DNA of 64,000 nucleotides, taken from the NCBI RefSeq assembly GCF_001957125.1, contig NZ_MPHJ01000005.1, positions 1 through 64,000 on the forward strand. The letters are read 5' to 3'. This DNA is from Shewanella sp. UCD-KL12. Lineage in GTDB: Bacteria > Pseudomonadota > Gammaproteobacteria > Enterobacterales > Shewanellaceae. Shown in pieces: positions 7,373-16,055 of the stretch (position 1 is its first letter; every line of letters starts with the position of its first letter). Under the pieces are notes generated by a model that was not told the DNA's origin, searched no databases, and worked only from the letters and a program-made list of their open reading frames with translations. A program made the position numbers and the translations under genes.

Positions 7373-9556
7373 TTACAGAGTAAAACCGTGGTGACCCATG
7401 ATTTTCTCTGGGCTATGACAAGTTGCACAAGCTTCCTTAGCATCTTTTGCATTACCCGCATCATTCACATCAACGATATGATCAGCATCTTTGTTAGCAC
7501 CGAAATAGCCACCGTTGCTTCTAACATGCGACATAGCAGCATCAGACATATACTTCTGGTGACAGCTCATACAAGCAGCTACATCAGGAGAGGCATAGAA
7601 GGTTTCTACCACTTCATCTGCTGCAGGGCTCTGAGTGCTTGGAATCGCATGAGCTTGACCTGCATTACGACCTAATTCGAAGCCATACTTCAAGCCACCG
7701 TATCCCTCAGTTGCTGAGTGACAAGTAGTACAGTCTGTCTTAAGGATTGTACCGCTTCCGCCATGGCCATTATCATGTCCTTCAGCTTTATGGGCCTTGT
7801 ACATGAAACTGGTAGACTTAAGTAAAGCCGCGCCATTGCTCGCTTCACCATTGCCCTTAAGGCTCTTATCGTTGGTATGACAAGCAATACAGTTCACACC
7901 ATTTGAATCATGGTAGAACTCATAGCTATGACACCCATGACAAGATGCAGTATCAACAATCGGACGACGCTCACCAACAACGGCTTCAGCATCAGCTAAC
8001 ACTGTGCGGTAAGCAGGAGTCTGTACATAAGCTGGGTAAGCGTTTTCAGCATCGCAGCTAGTACGTTTATCAGTCCCCTCTTCGAAACAAACTTTTAGTA
8101 CAGGTAGCACTTCAAGTGAACGTGTTGCTACATCTGCAGGGAAGTTGATAGTAACAGCAACACTTACCGTGTTATCAGCATTCCAAGTCGCTTTAGTCTC
8201 ATCTTTGATATCGATTCGACGCTCACTGTATGGTGCTTGATTATAATCTGGGTAGTCTTTCTCTACATCCCAGCTAACAACCATATAAGGTTTGCTGTAA
8301 CCTTCCTTATAAACCTCATCCTTAGCAACTAACTCACCATTGGCATCCATAACCTTCATATCAAACTTAATCAGGTTAGCAGCATCGATAGTCACATTAC
8401 TGACTTCTACACTGTAATCTTTAGCTGCTTTATAAGGGTTGGCTGCTTGAGTATGTACCTCAACACTGTGACAGTCAGTACATGCAAATTCAGGGTTCTT
8501 ATCTGATTTATGCTGTGCTGGTGAATCAGTGTGACAACCACTACATGCATTAGCATTGGCATTGGCCAGCCATAAATCTTTATCTGCTAGCTCTTCGTCT
8601 TGCACATGACAAACCGCACAATCCATAAATGGCTTAGTTGGGAATGCAGGGTAATCAAATGCATGGTCACCGCCGTAACCCGCGATTGTGTAAGGCATAG
8701 GAACAACGTTGCCTTCTGCATCTTTACCTTCACGCTCTGGTCCCATATGAATCGCATGTACCATATGGCCTAGCTCAACAGATACAGCATTTGGATCAGA
8801 GACAATACCGTTATGGCATGACTGGCAGTTTTCTAGATCAAGTCTACGACCACCGTGAGCCTTAAGGCTGTCAGGCTGATGACAGGTGTAACATGTCTCA
8901 AGCGTCACTAACTCACGAGTTTCAAGACCCTCTGTGCCATTGGTAGCAGGGATCCAATCATAATGAGCATTTTCAGCTAGCTCATGACCTGAGTCATATT
9001 CAAACTGCATCTCGATTGCAATACGTTGAGTCAGCGCAGCATCAAATACCACACCAGCAGGATCAACAGCTGAAGTTAGATTAGTACTGAATGTATAGGT
9101 ATAGGTACCATCTTTATGATCAACTAAACACTCTGCACAGTTTTTTAGCTGCTCAAAACCTTGCTCGAAGGTTGTACCAGCATCATTAGTTGTTTCATTT
9201 AATAGTGAAATCCACTGCTTTAAATCAGATCCTTCATTGGTCTTTAGCTGGGCTAACGAGAAGCGGAAATCATGAAATTCATTTTCAGCACTCAGACCGT
9301 GTAGTCCTACACCCTGTTTATTTTCCAGATCGAAATCAACGGTAATGATACCGTCTGCATATGTCGCATTGCTGATACTCGCTACTGCTTCAGCAGCCAT
9401 ATCAATGTGAATCCCTGAAGTCCCTGGCTCACCACCGCCACCAGGCTGACCATCTTCGCCATCCTTGCCATCTTCACCATCGCTACAACCTACGACTCCC
9501 ATAGTCATAGCAGCAGCGAGCACTAACCATAATTTACTTTTTTTAGTATTTAACAT
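7373..9556 (-). CDS. Outer-membrane decaheme c-type cytochrome, OmcA/MtrC family
   Basis: A 727-residue lipoprotein. The signal ends VVGC and is followed by a Gly/Asp/Glu-rich flexible linker. Exactly ten CXXCH heme-binding motifs occur in two pentaheme blocks: CYTCH, CQSCH, CAVCH, CSGCH and CTDCH (about residues 220-362), then CHGCH, CIACH, CTTCH, CMSCH and CATCH (about 538-713). The blocks alternate with beta-rich domains as in OmcA, MtrC and MtrF. These cytochromes sit on the cell surface and pass electrons to metal oxides, humics or flavins. Length is close to OmcA (about 735). No mtrA or mtrB homologue is adjacent, so it must use a conduit encoded elsewhere. Its own terminator follows. 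Confidence 0.92.
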   Translation of the reverse strand: MLNTKKSKLWLVLAAAMTMGVVGCSDGEDGKDGEDGQPGGGGEPGTSGIHIDMAAEAVASISNATYADGIITVDFDLENKQGVGLHGLSAENEFHDFRFSLAQLKTNEGSDLKQWISLLNETTNDAGTTFEQGFEQLKNCAECLVDHKDGTYTYTFSTNLTSAVDPAGVVFDAALTQRIAIEMQFEYDSGHELAENAHYDWIPATNGTEGLETRELVTLETCYTCHQPDSLKAHGGRRLDLENCQSCHNGIVSDPNAVSVELGHMVHAIHMGPEREGKDAEGNVVPMPYTIAGYGGDHAFDYPAFPTKPFMDCAVCHVQDEELADKDLWLANANANACSGCHTDSPAQHKSDKNPEFACTDCHSVEVHTQAANPYKAAKDYSVEVSNVTIDAANLIKFDMKVMDANGELVAKDEVYKEGYSKPYMVVSWDVEKDYPDYNQAPYSERRIDIKDETKATWNADNTVSVAVTINFPADVATRSLEVLPVLKVCFEEGTDKRTSCDAENAYPAYVQTPAYRTVLADAEAVVGERRPIVDTASCHGCHSYEFYHDSNGVNCIACHTNDKSLKGNGEASNGAALLKSTSFMYKAHKAEGHDNGHGGSGTILKTDCTTCHSATEGYGGLKYGFELGRNAGQAHAIPSTQSPAADEVVETFYASPDVAACMSCHQKYMSDAAMSHVRSNGGYFGANKDADHIVDVNDAGNAKDAKEACATCHSPEKIMGHHGFTL

Positions 9557-9978
9557 TGCTCATCATCTCCGTGGAGTTGTTCAATATAATTATTTTGTGA
9601 ACAGAGCAATATTACCCACAAAGTGGTACTTAAAACTTGAGCAAGCTCAAAAAATCATTAACAAGTTATTTACCACTAGTTGCAATTATTAACAGCTGGA
9701 AACATTGGCAAGCAATAAATAACAAGTCATCTCTCCAAACATTTCAAAAATCATCGACGCAGCACTTAAAAAAAACATTAATCAATCATTCAAGCAAACA
9801 TTTTGAAGAAGCTATTCTGCTCGACTATTAATTACTAAGAGAAAACTTCAGCTGCAGCTAGATTATTTAATATAAACTTATTCAAAAGACTATACAGATG
9901 TGTATACTCCACATTTATTTTACGTCCAGTTTGTCATAGTAAAAGTCATAACAAATATTTAGCTATAGGGGAGAACAC
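9557..9978. other. Divergent intergenic region between the cytochrome and the barrel-protein gene
   Basis: This AT-rich spacer of about 420 nt must hold the promoters of both divergent genes. The only clear site is the dyad at 9637-9650. A 64-codon open frame inside it (9637-9831, plus) lacks a ribosome-binding site and is not called. Confidence 0.4.
9637..9650. promoter_or_regulatory. FNR/EtrA-like dyad upstream of the decaheme cytochrome
   Basis: TTGAGCAAGCTCAA is a perfect dyad with the TTGA-N6-TCAA form recognised by the FNR/CRP family (EtrA in Shewanella). It ends 81 nt upstream of the cytochrome ATG, which suits activation under oxygen limitation. This is inference from motif and position only. 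Confidence 0.4.
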
Positions 9979-11301
9979 TTGAAATACATTCAAGTTCCAA
10001 TATTAATCATTGTCATCGCATGTTGTTCAATGATGTCAGGTGCCATCGCTCATGAGCATTCGAGCTCGTTACCTACCAAGCATAGCCTGCTACCCTTTTT
10101 TGAAACTGTTGAACAAGCTGAATTAAGAAGCTATACCTATGATAAAGCAATAGATGAAGCCAGTGAGGCTCAAGACGATTGCAGCTCAGAGCCTGAGTGC
10201 GATCAGCTCAGCCTATATGAGACAGATCTCGAGTATGCCAAAAGCGCCCATATAGACAAAAATGGACTGGATATGTTCGACATTCTTGGTGGGCCGGCTT
10301 ACTCACCAGAGGGCGGTATCATGGCTGCCGTCGGTGGGCTCTACTCATTTAAAACCGATCGAAACCAAGCCGAGCTGCAACGTTCAAGCGTCTCTCTTTT
10401 TGGGGTCGGCAGCAAAACAGACGGCGGTCTAGGTTACGGTATTCGCTCAAAGCAAAACCTATTTTTTGATAATAATGCTATCCGCTATACTGGGCATTTT
10501 TTACTCGCTAATCAGAGTGAGAACTTTTGGGGGGTTGGCCAAGTTGCAGGTGAACAACGGGAGCCGTCCGATGACACACTATTAGATAAGATGTCACTGA
10601 CCTATAACGCTAACTTAGATTTCCAAAACACCTATGGTTTCTATATTGGCCCTGCGATAAGAATTAAGTACTTTGACCCCGATCAGAGCACATTACCTCC
10701 ATCAGCGATTGAAGATGAAAACTTCCAAGCATTCAAAGATAAACCACTTTCTATAGGGCTAGGATTTAGCCTCAACTATGACAGTCGAGATGTCACAGTT
10801 AACGCCTGGGAGGGACAATATCTTAACTTTGAATACATTAACTATAATCCAGCTTTTGGCAGTGATAACCAATATGAAAAGGTATTGCTTGATCATCGCT
10901 ACTACTTAAGCCTTAACCCGGGACGTGTATTCGCCTTCTATAACGCATTCCAGTGGAGTACGGGAGATGTCCCTTATTATGATATGCCTACGTTAGGTGG
11001 CCAATCTTCACTGCGAGGGATTTATCAAGGGCGCTACCGAGATAACAGCACCATTGAACACACCCTCGAGTATCGCCACACCTTTTTACGGGGCAACGGC
11101 GATCTTTCTGCCCACGGTATGACACTTTGGGCCGGTATTGGCGCTATCGCCGGCACTGATACCGATCTATACCAAGCACTCCTTTATAGCTACGGCATTG
11201 GCTACCGCTATGAACTCCAACCCCGAATGAACGTACGCCTAGACCTTGGACTTAGTGAAGATGGAAATGGATTTTATCTGACGTTTACCGAAGCTTTTTA
11301 A
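9979..11301 (+). CDS. Omp85-like surface antigen barrel protein without visible POTRA domains
   Basis: A 440-residue exported protein with a signal peptide ending at about residue 24 (GAIAHE). The C-terminal 330 residues are beta-barrel-like and contain LNYDSRDVTVNAWEG and a BamA-type late segment with PTLGGQSSLRGIYQGRYRD, equivalent to the conserved VRGY/RGF loop of the bacterial surface antigen domain. It ends in Phe (TFTEAF), as outer-membrane barrels do. The N-terminal region is only about 80 residues and acidic, with a close Cys pair (CSSEPEC), too short for a tandem POTRA array. The start is TTG: AGGGGAG lies six bases before it and no in-frame ATG fits. The next gene also encodes a barrel protein. 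Confidence 0.75.
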   Translation: MKYIQVPILIIVIACCSMMSGAIAHEHSSSLPTKHSLLPFFETVEQAELRSYTYDKAIDEASEAQDDCSSEPECDQLSLYETDLEYAKSAHIDKNGLDMFDILGGPAYSPEGGIMAAVGGLYSFKTDRNQAELQRSSVSLFGVGSKTDGGLGYGIRSKQNLFFDNNAIRYTGHFLLANQSENFWGVGQVAGEQREPSDDTLLDKMSLTYNANLDFQNTYGFYIGPAIRIKYFDPDQSTLPPSAIEDENFQAFKDKPLSIGLGFSLNYDSRDVTVNAWEGQYLNFEYINYNPAFGSDNQYEKVLLDHRYYLSLNPGRVFAFYNAFQWSTGDVPYYDMPTLGGQSSLRGIYQGRYRDNSTIEHTLEYRHTFLRGNGDLSAHGMTLWAGIGAIAGTDTDLYQALLYSYGIGYRYELQPRMNVRLDLGLSEDGNGFYLTFTEAF

Positions 11302-11325
11302 TTCCATTTCCGAGATATAAATAAC

Positions 11326-12285
11326 ATGAAATACCCAATATTGGCGCTCGCCGCCCTCTGCACTTTTAGTACTTCAAGTTTTAGCAACGAAGCCACGAAT
11401 ACTGAAAATATGGATTCAGCGACAAGCGATATAGAGAGAGAACAACCCGAGCACTGGAGTCATCTACCTTTTCTTGGCGAAAAAGCCAGAGAGCTTGGCT
11501 ATGAACTGCCAATTCCAGTCGGGATGAATTTCTACTACAACACCCAATCAGTTAACTACGACGCGACAGATAACTTCAATTTAGGATTAGAAGGCACTGG
11601 CTGGCTTGGTAATATCAACAGCGATGTCGTTATTCCAGCAGAAGATGTGGTGATCACAGGTGAAGATCAAAGCTTCCAACTAAAAATAGATGCTTGGGTA
11701 CTGCCTTTTCTTAATGTTTATGGCTTGATAGGGCATACAAAAGGGGAGAAAAATATCCTCGCAGATCTGAGTAATGCAGAAGGATTACCCGGTGGTGGCT
11801 TTGAAGGTGTTGTCCTGCCAATCCCTATCGACTATACCGCTTATAATGTGGGTTTAGGTACAGTTTTAGCCGGTCAAGCAGAGATAATTCCAGGTATGCA
11901 CCCGTTTATCTTTACCGGTGTTGCCGCGTTTACTAACTCCTGGACAACCACAACCGACAGTAAAATCCAAACTTATATCGGTTCAGTGCGCGTCGGACAA
12001 CGTCACGATGTCTACGGTGGTAAGCTTGCTGTTATGCTTGGCTATAATTACCAGCTAATCAATCAGAATGTTACCGGTAGTTATGTCTTTAATGTGCCCT
12101 CACCTAGAGGCGCACCAGGCAGCTTAACCGTTGATTACGATGTTAACTTGGTTAGCTCGCAGAGCCACAATATGTCGGTAAGTATGGTGTATGACTTTGG
12201 CCCAAATAATGAGTGGAATATCTTTGCTGAGTATGGATTCCTCAACTGGGATCAACTCATCGTATCGATAGGCCGTAGGTTCTAA
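11326..12285 (+). CDS. Outer-membrane beta-barrel protein, hypothetical
   Basis: A 319-residue exported protein with a cleavable signal (ALCTFSTSSFSNEA). Alternating polar and hydrophobic strands, aromatic girdles and a final VSIGRRF ending in Phe point to an outer-membrane barrel. It starts 24 nt after the Omp85-like gene and is followed by a strong terminator, so the two form an operon. Segments such as WVLPFLNVYGLIGHTKG and YGGKLAVMLGYNYQLINQ suggest a porin-like or assembly-partner role; I cannot assign a family with confidence. Co-transcription suggests the two work at the same membrane site. Confidence 0.65.
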   Translation: MKYPILALAALCTFSTSSFSNEATNTENMDSATSDIEREQPEHWSHLPFLGEKARELGYELPIPVGMNFYYNTQSVNYDATDNFNLGLEGTGWLGNINSDVVIPAEDVVITGEDQSFQLKIDAWVLPFLNVYGLIGHTKGEKNILADLSNAEGLPGGGFEGVVLPIPIDYTAYNVGLGTVLAGQAEIIPGMHPFIFTGVAAFTNSWTTTTDSKIQTYIGSVRVGQRHDVYGGKLAVMLGYNYQLINQNVTGSYVFNVPSPRGAPGSLTVDYDVNLVSSQSHNMSVSMVYDFGPNNEWNIFAEYGFLNWDQLIVSIGRRF

Positions 12286-12310
12286 CTCTCGTCACTAATG
12301 TATGATCAAC

Positions 12311-12331
12311 AAGGGAGCTCACGGCTCCCTT
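12311..12331. terminator. Intrinsic terminator between convergent genes
   Basis: AAGGGAGC (12311-12318) pairs with GCTCCCTT (12324-12331) around a 5-nt loop. It sits between the convergent 11326-12285 and 12349-13152 genes and may serve both. Confidence 0.7.
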
Positions 12332-12348
12332 GATGTCTACAGCGACTC

Positions 12349-13152
12349 TTATCCCTGACGAGTAAAACGATATGATTGTATCTGCTGCTCTTCGCCTTTA
12401 ATTTGGCTGAAGGTATCGACTAAGAACACATCATTACCAATGAACCTTAACTCTAAACGCATGTTATTACGCTCATCGCCATTTAAGGTTTGTCCCTGAA
12501 CATTCACAGGATAATAGCTGTATCTCTGAGTGGTACCATCTAACTCCCCAGAAAATCGCATCTGCTCATTATTACTAAAATTCGTTTTTAGGCTATAACC
12601 ATCATTTTGCGTATAGGCGAGTTTCACTTTTCCATTTAAAGCATGAGGTTCACCATTAACAGCGAGTTCGTCGAAATTAAGTTCGGCAGCGGTTGTTTTT
12701 GCAAGGCTACCTGTTGCCGTCCCATTAGCTTCAATGCGCTCACCATTGGCATCAAATGCCCAAATATCAACTCGCCATTGACCTGTAAACGTATCTAACT
12801 TATCCCAATTTTGCATCGCAGTGGCTGCTGGTGTGGCTAAAGCAGTATTGCCCAGACCACTCACGTTGATGTTTTTAGTCGCGTTTTCATTGCGGTGATC
12901 TTCTCTATCATTTTGGTAATCCGCTGCAGCACCAGCTGCAGCGCCCGTCGCCGCACCTACCATAGCGCCTTTGGCTGCAAGGCTTGCATCGCCCATCGCC
13001 GCCCCCATAGCTAAACCAACTAAGGCTCCACCAGCCGCACCAGTTTTCAAACCACGATTTTGATCTCGTTCACCATCTTCACCGGTACTCGCGCAACCAC
13101 TCAGAACAGAAACGCACAATGCAGCAAGTAAACTTCTTTTCAAATTTGTCAT
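12349..13152 (-). CDS. Glycine-zipper lipoprotein, hypothetical
   Basis: A 267-residue lipoprotein with signal ending LSGC. Residues 35-80 form an Ala/Gly zipper (GAAGGALVGLAMGAAMG, then GAMVGAATGAAAGAAADYQ), probably a membrane-associated helix pair. The remaining 170 residues form a soluble beta-rich domain starting at WDKLDTFTGQWRVDIWAFDANG that resembles the lipocalin-like fold of small envelope proteins, but I recognise no named family. It is monocistronic, with its ATG preceded by a purine-rich stretch. The zipper resembles that of the OmpA-like lipoprotein at 382-1062, but the C-terminal domains are unrelated. Confidence 0.65.
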   Translation of the reverse strand: MTNLKRSLLAALCVSVLSGCASTGEDGERDQNRGLKTGAAGGALVGLAMGAAMGDASLAAKGAMVGAATGAAAGAAADYQNDREDHRNENATKNINVSGLGNTALATPAATAMQNWDKLDTFTGQWRVDIWAFDANGERIEANGTATGSLAKTTAAELNFDELAVNGEPHALNGKVKLAYTQNDGYSLKTNFSNNEQMRFSGELDGTTQRYSYYPVNVQGQTLNGDERNNMRLELRFIGNDVFLVDTFSQIKGEEQQIQSYRFTRQG

Positions 13153-13365
13153 AGTGTATTCCTCGACATAAAGCGGTACATTGGTACCAATAGGTGTGTA
13201 TGGCTATCATTCAGTAAGTGTGATTATTTAACCAGATGCCATGCGTCCACATTAGTGCAAGCGAAGGATAATTTAATTAACACATGCCTAGGTCTTTTAG
13301 CCCCATTGGTACAGCATGGGTTCAGCTTAAGTTATTGAGTTATCAGCGAAGTCTCCAACAGGAAA

Positions 13366-14322
13366 ATGAATCTGATGAAATACACAGGGATCGATGAGTA
13401 CTTACTTCAAAAACGCACTCAACAGAACCTTTCTCAAGAATCTTTGGCGATCGCCTTACAAGAGTTCAGTTCACAGTTCTCGGAGTTAGATTCATTGACA
13501 ATAAGTCGCTGGGAGCGAGGACGGGTCAGCCCTAACATTCGAAGGCAAGTAGCACTGATGGAGTTTTTTGGCGATGAGCCACACTTGCTACTCTCCAATC
13601 CAGATTTTGAGTTGAAACAGCTGCCATCAATGTCAGCTTTTCAGCAGATGTTAGCTCAGCAAACTAATTACAACCACCTTATGGGCGCCCACCCCTATAT
13701 CCCTCAAGATGCCCTCAACTTTGAAAGGCTTAACAAGCATTGTGATAACCTGGCTCAAAAATTAGCTTGGGTATGTCACTACCATAATAATTTAACCCGA
13801 CAGCGTGAGCCTTGGACTGCTGAGTTTTTATCTCAACTAACTTCATTTCCTTCTACTGAAGTGCTCTTCTATCAAATAGACGATATCTTGATGGGCCACT
13901 CCATCTATATACGTGTCAGTGAGCAGACTCTATCGGACTTGCTCACAGGGAGAATACAAGAAACAGATCTCACCACTCAAGACTTTATCGCTAAGGATAA
14001 GCCTGCTTGTCTGTTTATGTTAACGGCATATATTGGTGGTCGGCAAGTTGCCGAAGATTACTTGCTATATCTGGTATTCACTTTAGTTGAAAATCCGCTC
14101 AACCTATCCTTAGGATATAAAGCCCGTAGTGATATCGGCATTAAGTTAATGGATTTTCTTTCTGGGGAGCGTTGCGGGCAAGGTGAGCAATTAAAAGACC
14201 GTCTAGATGGCGCTAAATACCTCGGGAAACGTTATAGCTATATCTCGTTTAACGTACACAGATCCGATCTGCTTTCCAGCCCTTTGATGCTCAATGTTAT
14301 GCGTAATCATAGTCCTAGCTAA
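13366..14322 (+). CDS. XRE-like HTH regulator with a large C-terminal domain
   Basis: A 318-residue protein. Residues 8-65 are a helix-turn-helix domain of the XRE/Cro type (LLQKRTQQNLSQESLAIAL, then LTISRWERGRVSPN). The remaining 230 residues include FMLTAYIGGRQVAEDY and a C-terminal KRYSYISFNVHRSDLLSSP, and are of a kind I do not recognise, possibly a ligand-binding or acyltransferase-like fold. An AGGAAA run lies just upstream of the ATG; a second ATG at 13375 is also possible. It is followed by a terminator. Targets are unknown; the adjacent lipoprotein genes are candidates by position only. Confidence 0.7.
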   Translation: MNLMKYTGIDEYLLQKRTQQNLSQESLAIALQEFSSQFSELDSLTISRWERGRVSPNIRRQVALMEFFGDEPHLLLSNPDFELKQLPSMSAFQQMLAQQTNYNHLMGAHPYIPQDALNFERLNKHCDNLAQKLAWVCHYHNNLTRQREPWTAEFLSQLTSFPSTEVLFYQIDDILMGHSIYIRVSEQTLSDLLTGRIQETDLTTQDFIAKDKPACLFMLTAYIGGRQVAEDYLLYLVFTLVENPLNLSLGYKARSDIGIKLMDFLSGERCGQGEQLKDRLDGAKYLGKRYSYISFNVHRSDLLSSPLMLNVMRNHSPS

Positions 14323-14329
14323 CAAGTGA

Positions 14330-14353
14330 AAGAGTGCCCATGCAGGCACTCTT
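14330..14353 (+). terminator. Intrinsic terminator after the HTH gene
   Basis: AAGAGTGCC (14330-14338) pairs with GGCACTCTT (14345-14353) around a 6-nt loop. The following T-run is weak. It starts 7 nt after the stop codon. Confidence 0.6.
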
Positions 14354-14399
14354 ATCAGGGGCAGTTGCTCATGACTCAACCGATATCATTCAATCACCA

Positions 14400-15767
14400 C
14401 TACTCGATAACAGCAACTTTATAACCTAGCGACTGTTCAGTATCTTGGTATAAAGCTAATGCATACTGACTGCCATCAAATTGCAGGGTCTGTGACTGAT
14501 ATAGCAAGGTCAGATTACCATTATCATCCTCATGAACCACATTAAGCTCATAGTCCCCTAACGGTATAGTGAGATAGGCGATATCGGCAAGCTCTACCCC
14601 ATCAATTTTATACTCCGCAGAATCTATCGTTTCACTGTCAGCAACAAAGTAAAGACTTAGCTCATCAAAGTCATCAACAAGATTGGCGAAGCTTATTTCA
14701 CTCTTATAAGCCCTAGGCCTAAGGTCATGTGTTTGCGTTAATCCTTTTATCTGCCCCTCAGCATCTTGGTAAATCAGCATAGACTTACTCTCATCCTGAT
14801 TGAAAGTCACTAGGAGGTTATTGGCTAATAATTGCTGCGATTCAGTGTCAGTAATCGTCACACCATAGTCATCGAAATCAACAGCCTGAAAGTCAGTGCT
14901 CTGACCGAGCACAATATCTTCCATTTCAACATTACTGCCGTTATTCGAGACCTTAACATCCACCGCACTATGCTCGCTGAGACCATTGAACACTCTAAAC
15001 TCAGCATTAGCCTCGATATTGGCATAATTATCAGCACCAGAGGTGGAGTCCACATTATCTATCGTGACCTTAAGACTCCCTGGCCCAAAACTGTCTCTAA
15101 TAATCAGCTTGTAAACCGTTTGTGAGGTGAGAGAAAGCGTTGCCGTTGTGTACACAGGCACTAAGGATCCAGGTTCGGTCAGGTAAACAAGGTAATCTCC
15201 AGTATCTAAGGTCACCCCTGTAGTACTGCCTTTATAGCTCAGGTTATCGAGCAAGGTGGCATCAATAAACTCACGGCCATCGACTCCGATATAGACATCA
15301 AACGAATCAGCTTGCATTGCAACATGCCCGACAAGCAGTTGCATCTTGCTGTAACTCTCATCTTCATTATCGTTAAACTCATCCATCTCAGTCGTCTGAT
15401 AGCTGATATCGATAAATTCAGGCGAATGATAATCACCGATCAACATAAAGAGATGATGCTCACCATTATTTAAATCAACACTCCCCTGATAGCTAACCAA
15501 CTCATCGCCTATCTCATCTTCGCCAATGATCTCCAAATCAAACTCACCCGTTGAATACGCATACTTAGGCATAGCATTGCCATATTCCACCGCGGTATAC
15601 AGGTAATCATCTAATGACAAACTTAAGCTAGTACTATTAGCTGATGCGTTATAGAGCTGAATATAGCTCGCATCCGATGAACTCTCTTCATCATCAGAGC
15701 TACAAGCTGTAGCCCCCATTAGCATTCCTGTAAGTAGGAATGCATATCCCCATAATTTATTTTTCAA
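14400..15767 (-). CDS. DUF4397-like surface lipoprotein
   Basis: A 455-residue lipoprotein with signal ending GATAC followed by an acidic Ser/Asp/Glu linker. The body looks like three or four repeated beta-sandwich units with the pattern (V/I)x(L/V)xNAS...V.V..(D/N)...L...(L/Y)G...Y..(L/V)..G.Y.(L/V), the arrangement seen in DUF4397 domains of secreted proteins. Examples are YIQLYNASANSTSLSLSLDD near residue 35 and LLVGHVAMQADSFDVYIGVD near 145. It is highly acidic and probably exposed at the outer membrane. The function of the family is not established. The assignment is by pattern and moderately uncertain. Confidence 0.55.
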   Translation of the reverse strand: MKNKLWGYAFLLTGMLMGATACSSDDEESSSDASYIQLYNASANSTSLSLSLDDYLYTAVEYGNAMPKYAYSTGEFDLEIIGEDEIGDELVSYQGSVDLNNGEHHLFMLIGDYHSPEFIDISYQTTEMDEFNDNEDESYSKMQLLVGHVAMQADSFDVYIGVDGREFIDATLLDNLSYKGSTTGVTLDTGDYLVYLTEPGSLVPVYTTATLSLTSQTVYKLIIRDSFGPGSLKVTIDNVDSTSGADNYANIEANAEFRVFNGLSEHSAVDVKVSNNGSNVEMEDIVLGQSTDFQAVDFDDYGVTITDTESQQLLANNLLVTFNQDESKSMLIYQDAEGQIKGLTQTHDLRPRAYKSEISFANLVDDFDELSLYFVADSETIDSAEYKIDGVELADIAYLTIPLGDYELNVVHEDDNGNLTLLYQSQTLQFDGSQYALALYQDTEQSLGYKVAVIE

Positions 15768-15855
15768 AATTTAACTCCCTTTGACACGCATTTGTTATCG
15801 CCTTTTTACTCAGGCGTTAATTATGACAAGTGAAAGCGGTCAAGAAGTGTCAAGC

Positions 15856-15883
15856 TAAGTAATAGTAAGTAATAGTAAGTAAT
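15856..15883. repeat. Short tandem repeat, 10-bp unit
   Basis: TAAGTAATAG is repeated 2.8 times in the spacer upstream of the DUF4397-like gene. Copy number could vary, and it lies about 90 nt from the start codon. Confidence 0.75.
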
Positions 15884-15927
15884 CCTGCCTTTTGATTTGT
15901 TAGCCATTGAATATCAAGGTAAGCAAA

Positions 15928-15961
15928 CAAAAAAAAGAGCACCTATTGGCACTCTTTTTTG
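15928..15961 (-). terminator. Intrinsic terminator of the FG-GAP gene
   Basis: An imperfect stem (AAAAAAGAG..CC with GG..CTCTTTTTT, two internal mismatches, 4-nt loop) is flanked by A and T runs and lies about 95 nt downstream of the 16056-17627 stop. Confidence 0.6.
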
Positions 15962-16055
15962 TTTTTAACTGTCGTGAATAATGTTATTTAAATGAAGCTT
16001 AGAGTTTGCACCGCTAATCGACAACGCCAGCTATTACAGATCTATATAAACAACC

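Noticed and set aside
15856-15883. CRISPR-like array
   Set aside because: The repeat unit is 10 bp and contiguous with no spacers; it is a simple tandem repeat. No CRISPR array was seen anywhere in the window.
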